This document shows, piece by piece, positions 54,565-64,000 of a DNA stretch of 64,000 nt. Origin of the DNA: Mya arenaria (lineage: Eukaryota; Mollusca; Bivalvia; Myida; Myidae); NCBI RefSeq assembly GCF_026914265.1, contig NC_069124.1, positions 89,432,628 to 89,496,627 of the forward strand. Reading direction: 5' to 3'. Each line of letters starts with the position of its first letter. The first letter of the stretch is position 1. Under the pieces are notes generated by a model. That model ran no database searches. It saw only the letters and a program-made list of their open reading frames with translations, and was not told the origin of the DNA. Both the position numbers and the translations under genes were made by a program.

Positions 54565-54620
<56 letters not shown>
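54565..54620. repeat. (AAT)n microsatellite
   Basis: About 18 uninterrupted AAT/TAA trinucleotides. Confidence 0.97.
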
Positions 54621-54621
<1 letters not shown>

Positions 54622-57600
54622 GGAAAATGATAAATACCTGATATAATCAACTCAAAACTTAAAGAGTTTCGACAAGTATTGTTATTTTTAGGAAATATAT
54701 CGAATAAATAAAAAATCTGAATCAAAGGATTTCACAAGCATAAGCTAAACTATTTTTATTGTAAGAAATGGCAATGTAACTTTTAAACTGTTAAAGACAT
54801 GCCCTTAGAAATGTTCACAGTACTGTACTGGGGATAGCCGTATTATGTACTGGGGATAGTTTCAAAGTTGAGAAATGTGTGTCCTGGTGATATCATGTAA
54901 AATGGGACCAAAAATTATAGTAACACTGTTAATATACAATATACATGTAAATATCTATTTCGAACTTTCAAATAATCTTCAAAAAGTGAGAGTACAATTT
55001 GATAAGAAATTATTGAGCAAACTTTAGTTAACAATGAGTTTGATCCATGCCCTCCTAAATGAACGTATATATGCAAGCTGCGTAAATATCAGGGTTGGTC
55101 ACAATACATTCTTTCTCAGTGAAGTGAACGAGCAGAGACCATTATTCTGTTCTAAGTAATACCAATATCGACCCAAGCTTTGAAAAAAGCTTTACGTGTT
55201 CCAAATTTGATCACAATATCTCATTCCCTACTGGTGACTTTCTGTGTGCAAAAACGTACCTACTTGATCTACAAAGCAATACTATATATATATGAATAGC
55301 AAACACCACATAAATTCTACGGCCATATGTGTTGTGTTACTCAATAAATCAGATTACTGGCGTATTTCAAATATTAAGATATTGATGCTTGTGAAAAACA
55401 CATCATGATTAACTAATATGTATGAATGAAACAGTTTTAAGTGCATACAGATACAAAAAACAACAACAAGTTTTTGCTCCCATCCCTCGATATGGACAAC
55501 ATCGAACAATTTCCCTCGAGCTCGCGTATAGGTAAATAGCCGTTATCATTATCACAGTCTCGTTATTATAAATACTTCGTTACAATCCTCAGTCCACTTA
55601 ATAGAAAAAAATGAAAAATTGCTCTAACTTCTTTATTTTTTGACCAATTTCAATAAAATTTGAAATATAAACCCTTCATGAGGCACTTTCCAATATGTAT
55701 AGAAAAAAATAATAATTATTAATTAAAATAACTGAGTTCTGAGTGGATTTCACGTTTTGAGTGGATTTCACGTGAAATCCACTGGATTCCTGTATCACCC
55801 CGCACCGACTTAATAGCTATCCCCTGTGCAGTTATTTATTTGCTTCATCTATCCCCAGTACACTGTCAGGGCATCAAAAGGTATGAATATCTTCGTAACA
55901 ACAAAATATATCATATTGATGTGTTACACACTACTAGATTATGTAATTACAATGAAATCGTTCGATTTAGTTTTTATTTTTATTTTCAATTTGTTGATTT
56001 GAAATCGTACCACATAAATGAACATTTGTGGGCGATCATGCAAATTTCGGCGAGAATTTGGCTATTATCCAAAAGAGGAGACACATTTCCAACATAGTCG
56101 TATATTGCACAGTATCAAGTAATTCAAAACTCTTCGATTTTGTTAAATATATCACCATAAAATAAAAAAAAATGATAGAAAACTGTCCATGTGTCAAAAT
56201 CAAACGGTTATTGAGCTATATCCGGTGTCCGTTCCCACACAATGTAATATGTCTTGACCTATTATATAATGTTCAAGTGTTTGAATAGGCACTATCGTTA
56301 CAGACGATAGAAATTCAATATTATCATTTTAAGTATGCTTACAAAGGCAGTGTGGGTATAACATAACATTAGGTTGCATTATTAATGGTTGAAGTAAGTA
56401 CAGCAAAAGCTACTTTCAAATATTTATATATGTATATGCATGTTTAGACGTGCCTTTTACGTAGGGAAAACAGCCTTGAGTTCAGTGTATGCGGTTTGAT
56501 GAAACAGGTATATGAAATAAAACAGTTTGCAAACGTGAGCGACCGTCGTCGTTCAGCCATAACATATCTCGTACCTATTGGGCCAGTATGTTTTTTTTTT
56601 TGGTCGTCAGGCACAGGTTCGAATGAGACCGACATAAACTCACAACTTAAAATCCAGAATTACTTTTACAAACTGATTTTTCAATGTCAGGGACACCTTT
56701 GTCGCAAATGATTTCGAAAACCTTCTGCTTCCAGAGTTTTTGAAAACCGTTATCCCCACCGGGGTAAGTTTTGGCGCATAACTCAGTAGTATGTAACCCC
56801 TGCCGATAACGATGAAATGTCACTATAAATGTCAAAGATGGCCGAAATTATCAATTGTCAGGGCACTGCTGACTAATCTGTTTATTTTGTAATTTTCGCA
56901 ATCTACAATACACCATACACTGTTATTCTGAAGGTATGTATGCTTGTTTGTTAATGGCTTAATTAAATTTAGATTTCTTTCTATGTAGGTGTAACTATTT
57001 TAGGTGTATATAAATTGTTTTTGTTACATCAAAATAATAAAAATAAAAATATGTTAATAAAAAAATCCAGTAAAATCCGAAGATTTGTTAAACTAGGACA
57101 ATAACACAAATATAGAAAATGATTGGTGATATAAATCTAACATTGAACTTAAAAGTATTTAAACATTTACAACAAGTTGTTTAAACTTTGATACAGTAGT
57201 GATATTTGGTTTGAAGGTTTTTAAGATACTAGCTGTACTGTAGTGATGCCACGGACATGAAAACCAGAATTTGTTTCAATTATGCCCAGGTAACATATTG
57301 GTCTGGTCCATTTCGGTCTACTTTTGTATTATGATTATTATTTATGATTATTATTATTTTAATTAGAAATAGCCAAATTTACGGCGATATGTCATAAGGT
57401 CACCATTGATCTTATGTGACTTTGATTCTTGATATAATTTTTAAGGCCATGAGAAGAGATCTCATTTTTTCCTCTTTGAGAGACTGAGGTAAAATGAAAA
57501 GTAGGATATATTTTAAGATTTATTTATGATCTACTAAAAAATACTTATACTTGCAATGAAATCAGCAATAATGAAAACATAACACTTAAATTAATATAAT

Positions 57601-57659
57601 GACTTATAGGTGATCACAAAAGTTTGGCAAAATGTCCATCACATTCTTATACCATAAAT
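54621..57659. other. Intergenic AT-rich region
   Basis: No gene is supported. It includes a perfect 22-bp palindrome GTGGATTTCACGTGAAATCC+AC near 55760 next to a direct repeat 'gagtggatttcacgt'. On the minus strand a short segment around 56680-56790 (QKLWKQKVFEIICDKGVPDI) looks protein-like but has no splice context. Confidence 0.4.
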
Positions 57660-58530
57660 CCTTCCAACTGCTTGGAGGAACTGTGATTTCTTCATGGTTC
57701 CTTCCATGTACTGGTGCACGTCCGTCTGGCTGTAACATTTCGTGTCCAAGCTATAACTTACTTATGCATTGATTACCATATTACTTGGTACAAATGTTGT
57801 CCTCATTGAGAAGATGTGCAGTGACCTTGACCCCGGTCCATACCTCAAAGGTCAAGGTCACACGAGACATTTAAAGGTCAGACTTCACATGCTCGTGTCA
57901 GTGCTATAACTTACTTATGCATTAATGCATTACCATATTACTAGGTACAAATGTTGTCCTTATTGAGAAGATGTGCAGTGACCGTGACCCGGGTCCATAC
58001 CTCAAAGGTCAAGGTCACACGAGACATTTAAAGGTCAGAGTACACATGCTCGTGTCTGCGCTATAACTTAATATGCATTGATGGATTACCATATGACTTG
58101 GTACAAATGTTGTCCTCATTGAGACGATGTGCAGTGACCTTGACCCGGGTCCATACCTCAAAGGTCAAGGTCACACGAGACATTTAAAGGTCAGAGTACA
58201 CATGCTCATGTCCGCGCTATAACTTACTTATGCATTGATGCATTACCATATTACATTGTACAAATATTGTCTTCATTGAGACGATGTGCAGTGACCTTGA
58301 CCCGGGTCCATACCTCAAAGGTCAAGGTCACACGAGACATTTAAAGGTCAGAGTACACATGCTCATGGCCGCACTATAACTTACTTAAAGGCATTGATGG
58401 ATTACCATATTACTTAGTACAAATGTTGTCCTCATTGAGATGATGTGCAGTGACCTTGACCCGGGTCCATACCTCAAAGGTCAAGGTCCCATCTGACATT
58501 TAATGGTCATAGTACACATGTAGACATGTC
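57660..58530. repeat. ~157-bp tandem repeat (5 units) with ERR/NR-type half-sites
   Basis: The phrase 'acaaatgttgtcctcattga' occurs near 57788, 57945, 58102, 58260 and 58420, a period of about 157 bp. Each unit holds 'tgcagtgaccttgacccggg' and 'cctcaaaggtcaaggtcaca' and then 'aaaggtcagagt'. TCAAGGTCA is the extended half-site bound by ERR/FTZ-F1-type nuclear receptors; function is not implied by presence. Confidence 0.92.
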
Positions 58531-58814
58531 AATTCATACTGGATTTATTGACATTTCATGTTCTTTTAGCAACAATAACGTAATTTAATCCAAGAACTTG
58601 AACCAATTGCAATTTGTGCAAGTAATCCATCATGAAATTTCGGGTCCATATTATGACAATGCTAAATAGAGGTTAGATATAAATGTTAAATGAAAGTGTT
58701 AAACAAGTAGCACAGATTGATACTTAGCGCACTCTATCAAGCATTATCATTTAATATGTGCAACAAGTTTAATACTTAAAAATAAACAATGGACACAAAT
58801 GTGATCATATATTT

Positions 58815-59422
58815 TAGGGATGGCAACGAGTATTCGAGTACTCGATCGAACGTCTGAGTACTCGAGTACCAAATCACTTCTCGAGTACTCGGAAAAAAAT
58901 CTATAAAAAACACCAAATACAAGATTTACAGACAAAATATCAGATCTGGTTACTTGCCAAGAGGACAATTTACAATCAATTTGTTGACAGTTGTTGTAAT
59001 AGTTGCAATCTGTCAACAAAGGACCCCTATTTCAAATTAGCACTGATTTCAATTAGCGAAGTTTTGATAGCGGTACTTTCACCTACACAATTCTATTGTA
59101 AACCAATAAGAAAACCTTTCACCAAACAATGGACGCTAACGAGCGAGAGAGTATCGACCGTTACAAGAATTGATTTCTTAATGAGCGTATTTTAACTATT
59201 TTTGCAATGATTATCACAATTGATTGGTTGATATTTTAAATCAAGAATTATGAATATTAATGAGGTAAACAACAATTACACAGTACGAAAAACTATCATT
59301 ATACACAATCTTGTCTTCGCAAACACATATTCAATTTATACTGAGTAACAAGTACCCGAGTACTCGATCGAACGATCGTCCGAGTACTCGAGTATTAATT
59401 TTACTACTCGTTGCCATCCCTA
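58815..59422. mobile_element. hAT-type MITE with 8-bp target-site duplication
   Basis: The terminal inverted repeats are TAGGGATGGCAACGAGTA at the left and its complement at the right. ATATATTT flanks both sides exactly (58807-58814 and 59423-59430), the 8-bp duplication typical of hAT elements. Both subterminal regions are loaded with GAGTACTCG palindromes ('cgagtactcgatcgaacg'). The 608-bp element has no transposase. Confidence 0.93.
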
Positions 59423-59817
59423 ATATATTTATAACATGTGTTTTCTCTTCAAAAGCAGTAAAGCAATGTTATGACGTCACCACAATATATATGTATTACT
59501 TTATTGAAAATACTTAAGGCTTGCTATTTCATCGATGTTATAAATCAAGGACTCATTTTCCTTCTTTTTTTAGCCAAAATAACCTTGACATTGATCTTAC
59601 CTACACTACACACAATATGAATAACTTTAACAAATATCCTTTTATAATATGTTCATGTATCCAAGAATATTTAGTTTACTGATCAAACAACTTGTATTTC
59701 CTATATTCCCACTCTTGATCAATGGTTGTGTACAATTTTGGTCATATTCAACGTACCAGTCAGGTTGCGACAACAACAAAATATACTAAATAACAACGGC
59801 GGGGGATTATAAGTATC

Positions 59818-60408
59818 TTCCATGGCCGAGAGTGTAAGAGGGGTTTATCCCGACCCGAGCGTAGGGTGTTTTGTGGAAACGGATTTACCGAGTTTCCGCA
59901 AAACACCCTGCGCGAAGGATGAACCTATCTTACACGAGGGGCTATGGTAGATGCTTTTTCTCCCACCTCAGTTAAACAAAATTAAGTAAAAATGAATTGT
60001 TTTTGCTGGAACTCTTTTGTGCAAACTAAAAATAAATGCGTATGGATAGGTGATAATTCGTGGTTGTCATGGATATGCGCACAGTGATTCAGATTATGTT
60101 AATAGTGAAATCGGTCTTTAAATAGTTCTGAGGAGAGTGAAGCATTATTTCTTGAAAGATGCATGAAAACCGTTTTATGGTGACATTTGAAGCGAGAAAT
60201 AATTAATAAGCTTTCTAAATATTGCACCAAGACAAGGTTTCTATGATGCAACAGACGACAGTCTTCAACAAGGGAGGTAATTACAATGTGATGACCATTA
60301 AAAAGAAGTTCCATCCGGGTGTTTTATCTTTGCCCGTGGGCAAGATAAGAATTTCTAGCATGGTTAAATTTTTGGATCTACATGTACTTATCTGAGTTGG
60401 GAGAAATA
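59818..60408 (-). repeat. CTCCCACCTCAG palindromic element, copy 4 (inverted)
   Basis: It is the reverse complement of copies 1-3: 'ggtagatgctttttctccca' in the middle, the hairpin ('gggtgttttgtggaaac' with 'gtttccgcaaaacaccct') at the left, and 'gatctacatgtacttatctg' at the right end. It lies ~130 bp upstream of the first UBAP1 coding exon. Confidence 0.85.
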
Positions 60409-60543
60409 GCCGTCCTTTGGACTGCCTTGTCATACTAGATTCGTATGTTGGTAAAAGGTCAGATGATTATTTACCTGTATGTATTTTTAATAATATTATG
60501 TTTTATTTCTATTTTAAATTATTCCTATGTTTCAGCACTTGCA

Positions 60544-63500
60544 ATGGCCTACGATGGGGGCAATATTTATGGTAAGTTAGCAACTGTTAACATGCAATGG
60601 ATAGTCACATAATGGTAAAGACCATTTTCAGATACCTCCAGTAAACACTACACACTATTATGCTCTGCTTCATTGAGTAATATATTAATCATATAGTGTT
60701 AATAATGATGATAAATAATAAAGTACCATACTTGCCGACAGAGGGGGAATATAGACCATGCCAATAACTCAAAAACCATTGAATTGATATTCAAATGAAA
60801 CGAAGTTCACATGTTGCCAGGGACAAAATACATATGTACAGCAAAACACATAACTCTGGTTTAAGTAATTGTGAAGGTTTGCCCCTTTAATCATGTGATT
60901 TTATGAAAAAGAAAGTAGTTTGAGTATGTTTCTTTTTTTGCAATCATAGCTCTTTCTGTTTTAAAAGATAGTTTTATTATGCATTGACCTTAAATTGCAT
61001 TATGGTATTTACATGTTGTGTTTTTTTTAGCTGGGGGAAGTTTCTCATCCAACTGCTTGGATGACATTCCTTTCAAGCTGGGATCAAAGTTCAAGCCACC
61101 TAATAAGGTTAGTTTTTAACGTTACATAGTTGCTGTTAATATGCCGTTTCATTCCATCAAAGTTAAAGGGAGATTATGCCCTCTCTTTAACTTTCTAATC
61201 AGTCAAATAATGTTATTGCCATGGCAACACAAATAGGGCCTTTTCCTGAATAAGAATTAGATCCTGAGACACTACGCCTTTGACCATTTGAAGAATAAGG
61301 AGGGCCATACTCGGCATCCAATCCCTATCCAGTTAAAGGTATATTCTATTTACTTCATACTTCACACATTAGTTCAAGACCATCACACCATTAGGTTAAA
61401 AAATCCATATAAACCCAAATGCAAATTATGGCCCCTGATGAAAATTATAATGTTTGTTTAATGTTAAAGAGCTGTGGTTCTAACTCAGATCTCCAATGCT
61501 TTTCATTCAATGGACTTCAGACTTCACTCAATTGTCCACAGCCATCACACAATTAGGTGAAATAACTCCATATTAACCTAAAAACAAAACCTAAAATTAT
61601 TGCCCTTATTTTGTCGACTTTCTTTGACTTTTTTTCATTGTTTTTTGACAGCAGGAATAACATCATTAATGCCTTAATTTCTAAAACAAAGTGGCATATT
61701 GTTGAGCTAGCGGTCCTATGACAGCTTTTGCTGTCTGTTCGTTGGACATATATTATAATTGCACCTATGGCGTCTGATCGTGCAGGCGTCTGATCAACTT
61801 TAGAGGCATAAGTCCAATCATCACCAAATTTGATCAGAATGTGTTTGGGTATAATATCTCAGACATGTTGGATAACCAGCCACATCACTGTAGTCACTCA
61901 AGAGTAATCAGCCTTCAATTATAGAAATAAGTTTAAATCTGTCTGTCCAATCAATCATTTACTTTAGAAGCCTTTCTCCTATCATCACAAACTTTAGTCA
62001 GAATGCATATGGGCATTATGGCTTGAACAAGTTGATAACCTGCCATATCAGTCAAGTGATTCAAGAGTTATTGCCCTTTTATTATAGAAATTAGCTAAAA
62101 TCAGTTTGTCTGATAAATAACTTAAGAAGATTTGTCCAGACAACACCAAATTTAGACACTTTGTTAATGGACAGAATATAGGTCATGTTGGATAACCAGC
62201 AACATTGTCTTAGTCACTCCAGAGTAATGATCCTCAAATTTGCAATGACAGTGTCCACTCTCTAGTTCGCACTAGCATACACCCAGCTTGGGGTCCTTAA
62301 ATAGGACGGGCATTTTTTGCCATAGCTGTTGGTCTTGTGTTTTTAGATAGCATCAACTATTGCATAATATCCAATCACTATTTCATAGTGATTTATCATT
62401 ACATGTATGTTTGTTTTTAACATGTGAGCATATTTGAGGTATTGAGTATCTTGTTACTGGTATTCCTTTCATTCTTCAGGTGGTGGTGCCTCCTGACCTG
62501 AACTTGTTTACTCCATCAATTCCCAAGGGATTGAATGAAGAGGTGAGATACATTACGCCATGTTTATGTGCTGGTAATATTGTGTTATAAAAAATCATAT
62601 AATGTTGAAAATTGGCATTTATCCTTTGATGACAGGTTTCTTATTTTAGGAAAATGTAGTTGTTATTTTTTTATTTGTCATCTGCTTTTATTACCTTCAA
62701 GATGTAAATCAGCCATCAATGTGGACCTTTTCTTTACTGTTTGCCTGATGTAATAACAAATAAATCTATAAATGCTTGGTAACATTTTCAGTACTCATTT
62801 GAAGTAGAAGAAGCTGTTCTGAAATGGTCTGCAGAGAAAGAAAAACAAGATCAAATCAAGCGTGATAGAACAATAAAAAGACAGAAACTGAAAAGAGATG
62901 GTACTCGGTCTTCTCAACAGTCGGACGACACAGAACAAATATACGCCAACAGCAGCCAGGAATGTGAACAAGTGCTGTACGAAAATATGGGCATTCCTCA
63001 ACAACCTATTCCAAAACCAAGACCAAGTCAACAAACACAGAATTATGCCAGTGTTGTGGTTCCAAATCCTCTCATTGCGAATATATCAAGTAGCATTTTA
63101 ACACCAACATGTATGTCTAATTCAGGCAGTCGTGCAAGCACAACTGAGATCAAAGGTTACAGTAATCAAGACAGCACAAAAGCTGACCAATCAGATTTTG
63201 ACATAACCTGGTTTGAAAAGGAAGATAATCCATTTGATCAACTAGAGAGAGAAACAATAAATGACATGGAAGAATTAGCAAATGTTCTAAGTGAATCAAG
63301 CAAGGTTTCACCTACAGAAACAAACAACAGAAAAGACATTAAGGACACAGATAATGTAGTTATAGACATCGGTGATAATGAAGCTCAAAATGATGAGACT
63401 GAGACAAGTGACACTGAACCTCCTTTGTATGAAAATGTTGAACTCCGCATGATGGATTTAAAGATAACTAATGGAACCAAAGTTGAGGATAAAGATCAAA

Positions 63501-64000
63501 GTGAAGTAAAGAATGTTTTTGATGTGAATAGACTGCCTCCAGTTCCTCCAAGAAGGGATCTTGTGGGGCGGGGGGTGTTACCTCCCATTGGGAGTAACGG
63601 TTATGAGGAGTTTAAGGCTTGTACAGACTTGTACAGCAGTAAGGTTGATGCCTGCCTGGAAGGTGAACCTTCAGATTCCATTGAAGGTAGAGCTCTACCT
63701 AACGGTAGTGGGGCAGCTTCAGCTTTACCTCTGTATGAAAACACTAAATCCATATCTCCAAAGCCACCAGTCCCAAAGCCTCCAAGAACATTCAAGTACA
63801 GTCGCCATAGTCCAATCTCTATGAGTAACGATGATTTTTCAGAAAATACCTATGATAATGTCAAGGAGCCATCAGTGTCAATTAGTCAACCATTACAACC
63901 AAACAATCCATTCAGTGTGCAATTTACAAACACTTCAAGTCCAACTGATGCAGTAAACACATCTAGTAGTGAGGCAGAGTTGAACTTTGTGAATCACCAC
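60544..64000 (+). CDS. UBAP1: UBAP1 orthologue (ESCRT-I subunit), N-terminal 459 codons
   Basis: The exons are 60536-60571 (ATG at 60544), 61031-61107, 62480-62542 and 62792 onward, open to the window edge. Phases agree. The start MAYDGGNIYAGGSFSSN is followed by the UMA domain (CLDDIPFKLGSKFKPPNK; human has YLDDVPFKTGDKFKTPAK), which in UBAP1 docks on the ESCRT-I core. Two later blocks confirm the family: PNPLIANISSSILTPT (human PINPILASLQHNSILTPT) and FEKEDNPFDQLERETINDME (human [20 protein letters not shown]). The C-terminal SOUBA ubiquitin-binding region lies beyond the window. UBAP1 sorts ubiquitinated membrane receptors into multivesicular endosomes. The linker here is long and holds YxN motifs at Tyr107, 119, 269, 371 and 410 and proline-rich PPVPPRRD (305-312) and PKPPVPKPPR (379-388). 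A 5' untranslated exon is implied by the acceptor before 60536. Confidence 0.93.
61200..62330. repeat. Dispersed and tandem repeat in UBAP1 intron 2
   Basis: 61260-61750 resembles the repeat at 2560-3815 ('gaagaataaggagggccata', 'cttcacacattagttcaaga', 'catcacaccattaggtt'). 61790-62240 holds about three degenerate ~155-bp units ('tcatcaccaaatttgatcag', 'tgttggataaccagccacat', 'cagtcactcaagagtaat'). No coding capacity is seen. Confidence 0.65.

Noticed and set aside
56444-56835. Protein-like minus-strand pieces (RYVMAERRRSLTFANC; KVFEIICDKGVPDI)
   Set aside because: Short, in different frames, with no splice sites or family match; probably repeat debris or chance.
63561-63824. 87-codon plus-strand ORF (MWGGGCYLPLG...)
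   Set aside because: Out-of-frame shadow of the large UBAP1 exon.

Overview
The window is eukaryotic. Genes are split by GT-AG introns, most of the sequence is AT-rich and repeat-laden, and there is no prokaryotic operon structure. The gene families and dense repeats (non-LTR retrotransposons with a C-terminal CxxC...H...C knuckle, tRNA-headed SINEs, fold-back MITEs, dispersed repeats rich in AGGTCA half-sites, long minisatellites) fit a mollusc, most likely a bivalve. Species assignment is inference.

Layout from left to right. (1) 530-4053 (+): the last exons of an unrecognised gene encoding a charged, acidic C-terminus. (2) 6789-18513 (+): a complete ten-exon gene for a 527-residue SLC16/monocarboxylate-transporter-like MFS protein; intron 1 holds a 24-bp minisatellite and intron 3 a 30-bp minisatellite. 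(3) 18.7-52.6 kb: a head-to-tail cluster on the minus strand of three paralogues of an isopenicillin-N-acyltransferase/Tan-like Ntn hydrolase (peptidase family C45). Copy A (19.3-21.1 kb) is a 5'-truncated pseudogene whose penultimate exon has swollen into about 44 copies of a 27-bp unit. Copies B (30468-35996) and C (38171-48772) can each be spliced from nine exons into open proteins of 406 and 408 residues with the DGCT self-cleavage motif. (4) 52.6-60.4 kb: SINE and LINE debris, microsatellites, a ~157-bp tandem repeat, a hAT-type MITE and a palindromic repeat. (5) 60544 to the right edge (+): the N-terminal 459 codons of a UBAP1 (ESCRT-I subunit) orthologue, cut by the window end.

B and C preserve a clear relative chronology. 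A Harbinger-like remnant next to exon 6 and the 32-bp upstream minisatellite are in both, so they predate the duplication. A Tc1-like transposon, an AAGGCCT-ended MITE, a 73-bp-arm hairpin with its 1.6-kb insertion, and a 1-kb intron duplication are only in C, so they came later. In the A-B interval lie a 4.6-kb LINE inside another MITE, two tandem palindromic elements and a probable solo LTR.

The hydrolase family is known to make or break amide bonds of beta-alanyl or acyl amines. A link with the neighbouring MCT-like transporter is only a positional suggestion. I found no CRISPR array and no convincing functional tRNA or rRNA gene.
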